The notes beneath the pieces were generated by a model, which was given only the letters and a program-made list of their open reading frames with translations, was not told the origin of the DNA and ran no database searches. Made by a program: the position numbers and the translations under genes. Positions 33,501 through 44,237 of a stretch of 64,000 bases of DNA are shown in pieces. The DNA comes from Blasia pusilla. Lineage: Eukaryota; Marchantiophyta; Marchantiopsida; Blasiales. The stretch is from contig CM114271.1 of the NCBI GenBank assembly GCA_050084515.1, positions 65,038,001 to 65,102,000 of the forward strand, given 5' to 3'. Positions within the stretch are counted from its first letter, which is position 1, and each line of letters opens with the position of its first letter.

Positions 33501-34890
33501 TGGATGTCGATGGTTGCTATGGTGCAACCCCGTCTCGGACAATAGAACTCTCAACTCCACGTGTAGTACCCGGAATCACGCTCGATGATGTGGCTATCAT
33601 CTCCTGGCGTACCTGCAAAACATCCCAAGAAGTCCAAGGGTGCCTCTCTCGATCACCCCTGGTGTGTTGATGTCCTCGGGTCTTGCCCCCAGCCACTGCC
33701 TCAACCGTCTCGGTAGGCATGGGGCTCACCAACGCAACTTTTGGATCACTAACACACTCCTCTACACGCTCCCCCTCGTCTAAAGATGACATTGAAGGAG
33801 ATCGAGGTGGTCTCTCACGTGAAGACCCTCGAAACCTCGCACCACTCCGGGTAAACCCTCTAGAGCTACTCTCAGGTCCACTACCTCGCCTCTCAAAATC
33901 TTGAAAGGACGTCGCGCTGGCCCTCGTGCCCCTCTCACACAATCACTCTCAATCTCGCGAGTAATCCCTCAATCACTCAAACTAAACATGCGGCACTCAA
34001 TCTATACTCTCTCACTGAGACGTGTGTTGTGCGGCAACAAGCAGTGTGGTGCGGCAAATCCACTAATCTATCGTCTCATCGATAAAACATCCTCAACTCT
34101 GGACATCCCACACAGGTCTATGTCCCCTAAACCCATACATCATAGATGCTCCTAGCATCAGCACAAAACCCAATAGCCCAAATAACTTCCCAATACTCGG
34201 AAATCCCTCACACGTGCAGGGTAAGAGACTTGAATGGGTAACCTGATAATAATGTCGATGTCGCTCCTCAGCAACTGCAAATCTTGACCCCAACTCGGTC
34301 ATGGAGACAACTCTTCCACTCAGCAAGTCATACTTCTCTTGTACTGACGCTGCTCAAATCTCCTCGATGTAAGGTGCAGGTCCAGCGGTCCGGTGCGGCA
34401 CTAGTGGCACGGAACGGCTAAAAACGGCACAGCACTCAGGAATGGGGTGCAGCACTCGACGGTATATCCTCCTCAATCAGCAATTCGTACGCTCTGCTCC
34501 TTAGTGAAGGAGCGGCTCTGCAATCGAGACGGTGCGGTGTGGCCACGAGCGGCACGCCGTGGCAATCGGCGGCACGTTGTAGCTATGAGCATCACGACAC
34601 GGTACTCGATCGTCGTCGAGCGGCTACCAATCACAACATAGCAACATGAAATGAAAACTCAAACACCATAACCCAAGGTCACCTCCCATCATTGGTTGAT
34701 GACGAAACTACGATGACGATGGCGGCCAAACCAAAGTACATGGTGGCGGCCCAAGTCAGAGAATCAACGGCGGTCGTGGAAGACCCTCCAATCCGTAATG
34801 GCGGCAATGGCAACCAAAGGGTGGACAATAGCCCAATGCGGCTCTAAGCAATGCTAGGTGGCGGCGGCGGCCGACGGTGGAAGGTGGACG
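33501..34890. other. Probable 5' coding/leader part of the PHD-type gypsy element
   Basis: A Ser/Arg-rich open block on the minus strand (33517-33942; SSRGFTRSGARFRGSSRERPPR) could be part of gag or a linker, but no knuckle or protease motif is visible. 34.0-34.7 kb has recurrent gtgcggcac and ggcacg words. The assignment rests only on position. Confidence 0.35.
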
Positions 34891-34897
34891 GTGGATA

Positions 34898-34997
34898 GTG
34901 GACCGTTGAGCGTGATTGTTGACCGTTGACGGTGAGGGTTGACCATTGACGGTGATGGTTGACCATCAACGGTGGAGGTTGACCTTTGACGGTGGAT
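34898..34997. repeat. Five tandem 20-bp units with TTGACC words
   Basis: Four clear units (34918-34937, 34938-34957, 34958-34977, 34978-34997) follow the pattern gttgaccattgacggtgatg, preceded by one degenerate unit at 34898-34917. Each unit carries TTGACC and most a second TTGAC. TTGAC(C/T) is the W-box core recognised by WRKY factors (known). Any function here is inference. Confidence 0.9.
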
Positions 34998-35267
34998 CAT
35001 TAATGGTGACTATGACGGCGACGGCCGCCGCCGGCGCGGCTGCCGGTTTAGGGTTTGAACAATTCAACCCTAAAAATCGCCTAGCAATGACAATTTTGCA
35101 AGATTGACCATAACTTTTTGCTGGCAACTCCAAATTGCGCACTATTTCTTGCACAGCGTGCATAGCTTTATGATCTACAACAGTGTCAAAAATTATTTGG
35201 AATCAAACATTCCAGTAAAAATTGACAGGGACTGTCGTAAAGCCCGATGTCTCTTTCTCCTACCCAA

Positions 35268-35440
35268 AATTTGGCGGCGCTTCCGTGTTGATTTCTCCCA
35301 AAAAAAATGTAAAACCTGTGAGAACACAAATCAGCAAGCTTCATAGTGCTCCCAAGAGCTCCAACATGGAGCAATCTGCCCCCATACTCAATTCCTATCG
35401 AAAATTGGGCAGCACTTCCGTGTGCCACTCTCCCGTACAA
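35268..35440. repeat. Imperfect direct repeat, period about 134 bp
   Basis: 35268-35300 (aaatttggcggcgcttccgtg, then ttctccca) and 35402-35440 (aaaattgggcagcacttccgtg, then actctcccg) are diverged copies. agcaagct/gagct words follow each. The repeat may lie within an LTR or leader of the neighbouring gypsy element. Confidence 0.6.
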
Positions 35441-35602
35441 AAAATCAGCAAAGCAAAACAGAAAACTCGCATGGCTCTTACTGTGGTGAGCACTCCCATG
35501 AGCCATGAAGCAGGGAACACGGTCCCCCAACCTGCACCAAACATTGAGCAACCAGCAAGCTCCCACATGAAGCTCTCTCACTCACTCATTCTCTCTTTGT
35601 AA

Positions 35603-36560
35603 AATAAGATCCAATCTCTCTCACAACACCATAGTTCCCATATGTGTGCACTCTCACATGTCTCTCTCAATGTCAAACCAAAACCACTCTCCTAATGAGA
35701 GGCTTGGGTTACACACACAAGGCAAGCAAGACCATAGCTCCTCTGCTTCATGCCAAGAGGTTCAATAAAGAGAAAATGAGCTCTCAAGCTCTCTCTCCTT
35801 AAGGTATACCCCTCCCCTCTCCCAAGTAACCTATGCTCCCAAGTCACCTTCTTGGCTCTTGACCGGATGTAGGAGGTCAAGGGCCACTTACCAAAATTAG
35901 AAATTTGATCATATACTTAAAATGGTACTTACCTAGAATAGTAAATTTCTGAATATGGCTCCAAATGAGCCAAAACGAAGGGGAAACCTATTCTCTCAAG
36001 TTTCCCGGGGCCTCAATAGGTCATCCTCAACCTTTTCAGCCTGTCCTTCACTACTCACAAAGGCGCTCTACTAGATCTCACCGATCTATCCTAAAAGACG
36101 TGACAATGTAAGCTGCATTAGCTGGGATGAAAAAAAACAAAAGTAACATCTCGATATATACTGAATTTTGGATTTGTTATATATACTAGTAGGGGCTTAT
36201 AAGGGGATATTTTATGCTTGTTGTGATGTTGTGATAAAAAGTGTTGGAGTTTTATTCTTATGACGGTGTAGCTGGAATTGAGGAGAAGAAAGCAATAAAA
36301 GAAGGAGAAATTTTCTCTGCAATATCTAAGTGAGAGCGGCGGGAATTCTGAGTTTAACAACAAAGGCTATAGATTGGAACAACAAAGTAATTGTCCATCA
36401 AAACATGCATATGAGCAAGAGAAAAAGAGAAGAAAGGTGAAGTGAGGTGGAAAGTTTTTCTGTTTGAGTAGTTGAACAAAAATAAAGTTAATGGATTAAG
36501 AATTTGAGGTAGGTGTGAAAGCTTGAAGATGATCTCAACAAAGAGAAAAGAACTGAAATC
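35603..36560. other. No recognisable gene
   Basis: This is CT-rich sequence (ctctctcaca words) to about 35.9 kb, then AT-rich sequence. No open frame of note is present. The left end of the Helitron-associated region is expected hereabouts, but I could not identify a convincing CTRR terminus with its hairpin. Confidence 0.4.
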
Positions 36561-36581
36561 TTCTTGTTAAGAGCAAATATA

Positions 36582-38561
36582 TTATCCTCTCCTAAGTGAC
36601 ACTGCCATCAAGGCCTGAAGAGAAAGCTTTGGATCAGCCTGAATGTATTTCTCAATGCTTGCCAAAAATGCCTTGAACTCTCTCCTTGCCTCTTTCTATT
36701 TTCTTTTCATTTCATTCAACTCAATGCTAATAGCTACCCGTGCGTCCTGCTCAAGCTGTAAGACATCAACTAGAACTACTATCTTGGTTTTGAGACAAGT
36801 TGATTGTTCTTGAGCTTCATCCAAGGATGCCCAGATAGAATCAAAAAAATCTCCAGGAATCCTTTCAGGAGTGTTGTCCCAGTTAGTCGAGTTTTCTGTG
36901 TATCCTTGCTGGAACTTCTCACATTCCAGAATGTTACTCCAAACCTGCACAAGTACAAACGAGAAATATAATTCATAAATATGACCCAGAGTTGTAATGT
37001 GGCATTTACAATGAGATCAAAATCAATTAAATAAAGCAAGGAGAAGTATAAGTTTGGATTTGCTCATATGTGATAAGAAATCAGAATTATAGCAAGCTGA
37101 GAAACTTGGTTAATAAGGTGAACAATAAGAAAGATTAGACTTGAGGAAAAACTCAAAATACATATTGATGGAGAAATTCACATTGACCACAATTGAGGTC
37201 AGTTGTTGATGTGTTGATAACCTGAATTGGTATAGTTAAATTTGAAAGAGATACTAGAGTAAGAGAATGGCAACCTTTGAATAGAGCAATTCATCATAAC
37301 AGAGCTATGAAAAACATTCTTGGGGAAGCCTGTGAAATGAAAGTAATTGGATGAGAACAAATATTTGTTGGTAACAAAATAAAATCCTTGAAATTAAAAT
37401 ACAAAAGCTGTTAGTTAGATCCACACAGTAGATAATCTAGAGTCTTAATAAACTCAGCAAAGCAGAAGTAAAGGCATTTCGAGAATCAAGTATATTTGGA
37501 GTAATTACCATTAGCTATGTGCATTTCCTTTTGCTTGGAAATTGCAAAGTTGAAGTAAAAGTGTTGTTCTGTGGGTGTGAAGGAGTTGTAGGAACTTCAT
37601 TGGGATTTTTCTGAGATGAAGTCTCGGGAAGGGAAGCAGTATCAGGAGACAAGATGATAATATCATCAAAATCAGGAAGAAGAGGGAAATGAGCAGGGTT
37701 TTCCACGTCAATGGGAATGGGCTCAAAATCTGGAAATTGCCTATTTTCTTGGGTTGTCTTCATTCTATCTATCAAATGAGTGGCTTTTGCAAAGTTTAAA
37801 TCCACTAGCATGTTTAGGGGCAAGTGCATCTGGTCCCTGAGAAGGCGCAATTGATCAACCCTAATTCCACTAGATACAAGGTTGAAAAGACTTAATCTAG
37901 ATGCATCTTTTCTTGTTAAGGATGCTTCCTTAAAATCAACAATTTTGAATTTCAGAAGCTCCTTCTGGATCCCTGAAACACCACAACGGATTGTGAGGTT
38001 CTATAGATAAGAAGATGAATTGTACAAGATGAATTGGTACATGAGAAGGAATGATGACCCTTTAAACATACCCGAGGCTGACGCATCTTTGTTTAGACGA
38101 CTGACTTTAGAATCCCACAGCTAGCCTTGGCTGATAAGAGTCTGTATTTGTGTGCTTGTGATACCATGTTACCAAAATGAAGCTACCAATCCTAGATTGT
38201 CCATATATTTCATCTCATTATTGTGGGAAAGATGAAGCGGGGCTTGAGTTCCTCAAGTTGTGCCTGTATATCTGACAAGATCATGCTAGCAAAGTCCAAG
38301 TAGCTTGACGGAACTTGTGAACTTCATGTTAGATTAAGCAAGAGAAGAAAGAAAAGTAGATATGGAGATACATGAGTTGTAGTGGAGGGCAGCTGTCTGG
38401 CTCTGAGTGTGTTGAGGCTGGTGAGAATGAGCATGTGGAATGGTGATTGGATTTGTGCATGCTCATACAGTGGTAATTGCTCGTTTTGCATTGCTTGAGA
38501 CGCTGATCTATAAGTGCAACCTCTGCTGGAGCTAGCCCGTGAAGACATGCTTGGATGGATG
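36582..38561 (-). pseudogene. Exon-like coding blocks downstream of Helitron helicase, identity unknown
   Basis: Three blocks on the minus strand each begin right after a plausible splice acceptor. Block A starts at 38561 after ttgttgattgcag and encodes MSSRASSSRGCTYRSASQ. Block B runs 37972-37515 after ggtgtttcag and encodes about 150 residues with QKELLKFKIVDFKEASL, then an acidic-proline stretch. Block C runs 36944-36582 after cttgtgcag and encodes about 120 residues (PGDFFDSIWASLDEAQEQS, LEQDARVAISIELNEMKRK), interrupted by one TAG at 36696-36698. The protein is hydrophilic, with a probable coiled coil at its end. I recognise no domain. It is either a C-terminal extension of the Helitron gene or a captured host gene fragment. 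Confidence 0.45.
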
Positions 38562-38586
38562 CTGCAATCAACAATAGAAAAATCAA

Positions 38587-39800
38587 CTATGAACTACGAA
38601 GAGGGATTTGACTAAATACTGCAAAGTCTACAGGTTTGAGCAAACCTAGTATTCTAAGTTGCTCTCTCTTCCTAACCCTCGACAGCATGAAATATGCAAG
38701 GCCAATGGCAAACACTGAATTTACAACTAGCAAGCAAGGACCCGTGACTGTGGATCCTTGACTTTTATGGTCAGTCATGGCATATCCTAAAATGATTTCT
38801 GCATGTACTTCTGATTTGAGTCATACTTGAGAGTAGAGAAACTGGTTCTACCTATTCTGATGCTCTTGCCATTAGACTCAAGAGTAACGAGAATATGAAC
38901 TAGCTCATTATCTTCATAGAGAAGATCATAAACTATATATTGTAGCTTGTACATTTGGTAACTTCATTTATGCACATAACTACTATCTAAAAGAGTTTGG
39001 TAGTTAACATGGAACATTCATCAATCACAATAACCTACACAACTTTAAGTTTGATGTAGGGATCAGACGCAGCATGCATAGTTGGCATATCACCACGAAT
39101 TAGAATATAAAGGCAGAGTGAATTGTATTTGCATCTTGGTGAAGTCAAACTGCAGCTATGCCTGTGGTTTTAGTAAGAAGAGGAGACATGCCTCTAGATT
39201 TCCAGTAACTATGCATGAATGACACAAAGAAAGACTTACCACAACCAGGAGCACCTTTAAGTAGTACTAAGCTAGATGTTAACTTGGTAAGATGGTGGAA
39301 GAGATCAGCCTGCTCTGCATTTAAAGACCCTAGGTTTGGTTGTTCTGGTATGTCATTCTCAGAGGCATCAAGAATATCAAGAAGTGAGGATTCCAAAGTA
39401 TGGGAGATTCGTATGTCTAAGTCAAGCTCAGGGTGAAGAATACTTGTTGCTTTAGCAAGAATTTATGCCTCATGGACACGACTCCACAAGTTCTTGAGTG
39501 CATGGCTCTTAATGAGATCCTGAATATCAGCCGTATTGTTAATAATACCCCTATGGATACACTCATGGAGATAATGTCCATCGTTGGTCATGACATGAGA
39601 GAATAGAGTCTTCTGATCTGAATGATACATGTTGGAGAAGAACGAGATAGAAGAATTCATTCCACTGATGAAGAGGATGAAACTCAGTGAACCTTACAAT
39701 ATGATCAGTTCTACTAACAATGTTACCTAAATTATCTAACCTAATAACTCTATCCGCATACATTTTGGGTAGGCATTTAGTAATTCATAGTTTGACGAGT
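38587..39800 (-). pseudogene. Helitron helicase (PIF1-like) domain
   Basis: Reading leftward: a pre-helicase block (39763-39463) with NEFFYLVLLQHVSF; Walker A GAPGCGKS at 39232-39255 (preceded by LNAEQADLFHHL); a frame change; then a STIHSAF-like block (about 39120) and the Walker B/DE box VIDECSML (about 39020); and a C-terminal block HKSQGSTV, FMLSRVRKREQLRILGLLKPVDF ending at 38587. These are the SF1B PIF1-type motifs of Helitron RepHel proteins, which unwind DNA during rolling-circle transposition. Stops break the frame, so this copy is non-autonomous. Confidence 0.88.
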
Positions 39801-39951
39801 AAGTGAAGAATGACAGGCTAGCATGCCTATTTGTGTAAAGAGTAGTAGGATGGATGCATGGAAGTGAGGCAAATTTTTAGAGGTATGTTCTTCTTGATGG
39901 GGGATTTGAGTCACTATAATGGATAGCATAAGACTTATATAAAATTGGAAT

Positions 39952-40320
39952 TTATAGACAGGTTAATGCAGCCTCTATGGAAGGAACAGACTTATTCAAC
40001 ACAACACTAGAGACAAGGCGTAGCTTCACATCGTCGAATCCACCAAGGCCAAGACACTTGGCTGACTCAGTATCAATATCTAATGATCTAGTAGGTTCAG
40101 ATTTCAAGGCATATTTTAGTAAGTAAAATGACCCATCAGCATTTGTAACCATCTAGATATTCATATGAGCTCCCTAAAGTAGGAGTACGAGAGGATGGTA
40201 TGGGATGACGTTTTGATGCTCCGGTGAGGGTCTAAAATAGTTCCATTTCATGGTAAGTGGATCAATGAATGGTTCAGTATTAGCATGGATACTAGCGGGG
40301 AATTCAAGGCGACAATACGG
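39952..40320 (-). pseudogene. Helitron Rep domain, second half with tyrosine motif
   Basis: From 40320 leftward the frame gives CRLEFPASIHANTEPF, NYFRPSPEHQNVIPYHPLV and then the two-tyrosine motif YLLKYALK at 40102-40125, the Y2-type catalytic site of Helitron Rep proteins. Two TAG stops lie between (in the L*GAHMNI*MV stretch, about 40153-40180). The sequence joins in frame to the piece at 48806-49298 once the inserted retrotransposon and one ACGG are removed. Confidence 0.9.
40317..40320. repeat. Target-site duplication ACGG (left)
   Basis: ACGG abuts the LTR start at 40321 and recurs at 48806-48809 directly after the distal LTR. Removing one copy restores the Helitron reading frame. Confidence 0.9.
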
Positions 40321-41593
40321 TGTCGTATAGTAAAATCAACCAGTGTGTAAACTCCTTCGTCATTAAGTGTTAGATAGAGTTTCATTAGTATTAAGTAAAT
40401 TGGCTTAGAAAAAGGAGATTCTTATGTTTTAACCTCTTTATGGTGCCTCTTTTATCCGGGCCCAACTTTAGGAAAAGGAGGTAATAAATAAAAGATGACT
40501 TTATAAAAGTAAAGTAGTTGCTTTAATGAAAAGCAAAAGTAGTCTTGGTTGGTGGCTAGGTTAGTTGGGGTAATTTGGAAAATATCATGTGGATAAAAGA
40601 GGATATTTTGGAAGAGATAAGAGGAAATCTACTTGTGTCAAAATGTGATTGGCTAAGCCTTGAGAGGAAGCCATGTGGCACAAGATAAGATAAGCTCTAT
40701 TTCGTACTCTTGTGGATCCCTTGTGAGTATATAAAGAGGAGGGACCTTCAAGGGTTCATCACCTTCTATTCCACATCTTGAGTCTCTCGTGTCTCTCTTG
40801 AGTGTATGGCTTTGGGATTGCTTGCTCTTCCAATGAGAGTGGATCACCCTTCTTGGGAGAGTAACTTGACTATGGTCTATTCTTTGAGAGATTTCTAGAG
40901 TGTGGTGTGTGTGTGTGGGGATGAGAGGTTTGTCACCGTAGAGGAGTTTAGTCATACTAAAATAGCGGAAGTTTTGGCTTGTCACTTCCCCAATGAGAGT
41001 GGATTACCCCTCTTGCGAGAATAACTCCGCCAAAACCCATTCTTGAGGAGAGTAGAGAATGTGTGTCAAGCATGGATAGGGGTGGAGCACGAGCTATGCC
41101 CGACTTTCCTTTCCTCAATCCTTACCATGTCAAGGTACTCTTTGTAGATAGGCACTGGTTCACTCGCTATTTAGTTTATCACTTTGGGTAGGCGTTCATG
41201 AACCAGGTCATGCAATCTCCAACTCCGGTGATTCTTCCTATTGTCACATATGGAAGGACATGGGATTGTATTTTGTATGTCCTTATATAGCGATCCATGG
41301 ATGTCAATAGGCCTGCTCAAGTAGGGTTTAACACTAGTTGTGCTATCTTCCTCGTGTACAAGCGTAAAATAGTTTATAGGGATTTTATAGTTAGGAATTT
41401 TGGGGTCCGATGTTACGAAGAAGTGATCGCCTCGGCACTTCCATTTGTGATACCTGTCGTGAGAGAATGGAGAGTGTACATCATAATTTTATATTGAAAA
41501 AGAAGAACTTATTAGAGAGTTCACCTTGCATCAACCGCATCTACCGCAGCTAGAAGGCCCGCCCTTGCTTGAAGAAAGACTCTCGACACGACA
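40321..41593 (+). repeat. 5' LTR of the young gypsy element
   Basis: This LTR is 1,273 bp, begins TGTCGTATAG and ends CTCGACACGACA. It contains an internal duplication of about 37 bases: caatgagagtggatcaccc at 40830-40867 and caatgagagtggattaccc at 40990-41026. It is followed after AA by the primer-binding site. Confidence 0.95.
40728..40735 (+). promoter_or_regulatory. TATA box in 5' LTR
   Basis: TATATAAA is followed by gaggaggg and, about 30 bases later, by a pyrimidine-rich stretch, the usual layout of a plant LTR promoter. The same site is at 47939-47946 in the 3' LTR. The transcription start was not determined. Confidence 0.65.
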
Positions 41594-41595
41594 AA

Positions 41596-41613
41596 TGGTG
41601 CTTCCACTGAGAG
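41596..41613 (+). other. Primer-binding site of the young gypsy element
   Basis: TGGTGCTTCCACTGAGAG starts two bases after the LTR. It begins with TGG, complementary to a tRNA CCA end. It is not the initiator-Met type, and I cannot name the tRNA with certainty. Confidence 0.6.
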
Positions 41614-41632
41614 CTCTTGGAGGCGGTAGTTT

Positions 41633-43095
41633 GTGTTTGCAAGTTGGAGTCTTATCAAGATGACTACTTTTGGGAGTACTTCATCAATGGGAACTGAGGG
41701 AGCTGAGGATCTTCTCCGAACTTTGACAACATTGTTGAGCCAACAAGGAGGAGTTCACATCGGAGAGCAAAGATCAACAAGGGCTCTCCAAGCGATTGTG
41801 AAGAAGTTGGGGAGATTTGATGGCAGGAACATCACCAAGTATGTTCGAGAGTACGTCTGTGAGATGGAGGTAAACCGTGTATCGGAAGGTGATATGGTGT
41901 CAAGTTTTGAGTTAAGTGTAATACCAGAGATCCGTAGTCAAGTAAAGAAGTTGAGAGCAGAAAATCCAACCTCATGGGAGGAGTACTGAACGATTCTTTG
42001 AAAGGAGAATTCTTCGATGATGATATGGATCGGGTGACTAAGAGGAGTTTTCTAGAATTGATAGAGCAATGTCCAGGGAAGGGAATGACTCCAAATGAAT
42101 TGTTGCGTGAGTTTGAGAAGCGGTTTTTTCAGCTTTTCTTTTCGAAAGGGCAACTCTAGACTTGAGGAAAACCGAGTTATTCCTTGAGGCGGCAGATGAG
42201 AATTTGGAGGACAAGCTTTTCATAATATTGGCGGACAAGAATGAAGAAGGAGGTGTCAGCACTAATTGGAAGAAAGTGGAAGAAGTTGCTATCCTCACAA
42301 AGCAAAGTCAGTAGAGGTAGAACCACAAAGATTCAAGTCGAGGTACCAATTTCAAATCCATTGCCTAAGCCCATGCCTGCAAAGCTTGAAGATTCTACCA
42401 TTGATGATTTGGTGAAAGGTTTGAGAGAGTTGAGAGTAGAAATGGCTGAGCTTAAACTTGATAGAAGTCATAGTGTTGGTGCTCCTTCAACAAGTAAGAA
42501 CTTTGTGAGAAGATGTATATGGTGTGATAGTGTTGAGCATCAACGTCGAGAATGTGAGGAATTTTCAGAAGCTCTTAGAAATGGAATAGTAAACTTCAAA
42601 GATGGGAAGATTCATTCAACGCAAACTGGTATGCCGTTGAATACCAACTTTGGTAGAGGAGGTATGAAAGGCTTAGTGAGAAGTCAAGTAGGAGTTGCCA
42701 CTACGACATTAGATTCTGATACCTTTGCAGTAAAAATTGAAGCGCCTCTTGTATCTGTAGCTAAAAGTGAATCATTAGAATTTCCTCGAGAAGTTATGAT
42801 ACGAGGGGCAGAGACTATCCGTCATCTGACTGGATGGGATGATCCAGTGGAAGCTGGGTGTGTTAAAGCATACCTAGCACAAGAGAAACATGTGAGTTGG
42901 CAAGATGCTAGTGTGGAGGAGAAGAGGAGACGCGACAATGATGGTGTTGATGTTGAGGAAGCCGCAAGAAGAGCAAGGATCTTAAGAAGAAAAGGACAAC
43001 CGGAGGAGCAGCCATCAAGAGAAGAAGGACCTTCCACATCTGAATCTGTGAGGGATTCTCATGTCAAAGAAGGAGGGACCAAGGAGAACAATTGA
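41633..43095 (+). pseudogene. Gypsy gag region (young element)
   Basis: 41633-41989 encodes the gag N-terminus (GAEDLLRTLTTLLSQQGG, LQAIVKKLGRFDGRNITKY), stopped by TGA after TSWEEY. 41974-42159 continues with RSFLELIEQCPGKGMTPNELLREFEKRF in another frame. 42241-43095 carries the gag C-terminal half, including a Cys-His box FVRRCIWCDSVEHQRRECEEF (C-x2-C-x4-H-x4-C, a zinc knuckle) and a charged tail. At least two frame changes and internal TAGs separate them. Confidence 0.85.
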
Positions 43096-43194
43096 GGTCT
43101 CCTCGAGGAAGACCAAGGGTAAGACTCCTACATACAAGCTGCGTTCGATATCGAGACAAGCACGAATTTAAAGGAGATTCTTGAGGAGAGGATT

Positions 43195-43845
43195 TTGGAT
43201 GCGAAAATAGAGTTTTCTTTGAGGGAAGTCTTGGGCATAGCCAAACGTGACTTTCATGAGTTGATCATAGATGTGATCAAAAGGAAGAGGCAGATGACTG
43301 CAGATATGGTGATGGTGAGAGCTTTGGATACTGACATCACAGAAGAAGAAGATGAAGAGCTTTGCCAAGTGTTTGGACAAAAGCTTGACTTACGGGGAAA
43401 AGAGGCGAGAGTAGGAGAAGCCTTGACAGAACAAGGTGAAGAAAGGCATAATGGTGGACACTATTCTCGATCATATAGGGCGCGTGCAACGACGGAGGCT
43501 AGAGTTCGACTTGGCTCTCTTCAAGAGTCAGTTCTGGCTCTCTTTGATCATGGTTCGGAGATCAACATCATGTCGCGAAGTGTGTACGACAAAGGGATGT
43601 GGCCAATTGATACAGGGCATGGATGGGTACTACGAACGGCTAACAACCAAAAAGGTGAACTCTATGGTGCTTGTCCATCCATCAAAACTCGTATCGGAGA
43701 TGTGTTGATTGAGCAAAATTTCTTTGTTCAAAATGGAGCTGCTTATCCTGTGATTCTTGGGCAACCTTACATCACAGCATCTAGAATGGAGACCAAAGTC
43801 ATGGATGATGGGTTTCATTATGCCCGTATTAGAAGTCAGGGTTGA
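43195..43845 (+). pseudogene. Gypsy aspartic protease (young element)
   Basis: This open block of 216 codons has ALFDHGSEINIMSRSVYD, an aspartic protease site of the D-H-G-S-E type (Thr replaced by His relative to DTGS), then the flap region and PVILGQPYI, the family's conserved ILGQPW/Y block. The stop TGA at 43843-43845 separates it from the pre-RT region. 43846-44237 has short charged frames without motifs. Confidence 0.85.
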
Positions 43846-44237
43846 ACAAGATCAGTTCAATTCCTTACTGTACGAATAGGTCATGAAAGGAATAGAGAGT
43901 AGTTGAGAGATGGTCCTATGAAGGTAGAGAAAGAGTTTTCGGATTTTTAGTTAGCACTCCTATAGAGCGGGAATATGGGGGTGCAGAGAATAGAAAGAGT
44001 CTTCCGCTAGTAGAGGGGGAAGAATCATATATGTTTAGGTGTGGGTTTTCTCAATGTTTTTCTTCGTGGTCTAATAGATTCCAAATGATGAAAGAAATGA
44101 ATGAAAAGAAAAGAGGTTTTATGAAAAAAAAGGAGGGTTTGTTAAAATGTGAGGGTGTTCTATTAGATGAAGAGTTCATTAGTGGGATGTATGAAGAAGA
44201 GGGTTTTGGAGATAGTCTTGAAGAGGTGTTTACCTAG

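Larger units (their letters stand above)
30386..33600 (-). mobile_element. Ty3/gypsy element with C-terminal PHD-like finger, decayed, no LTR pair found
   Basis: This leftward-coded pol region has a pre-RT segment, reverse transcriptase, RNase H, integrase, then a C-terminal module ending in a PHD-type Cys pattern instead of a chromodomain. No flanking LTR pair or target duplication could be recognised. The left end cuts through the PHD finger, so the element is probably truncated on its 3' side. The 33.6-35.7 kb DNA on the 5' side is repeat-rich and may be its leader or LTR. Several stops and frameshifts are present. Confidence 0.85.

Noticed and set aside
36180-36200. Possible Helitron 3' terminus (CTAG on the plus strand at about 36186)
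   Set aside because: The expected terminal hairpin is not present next to it.
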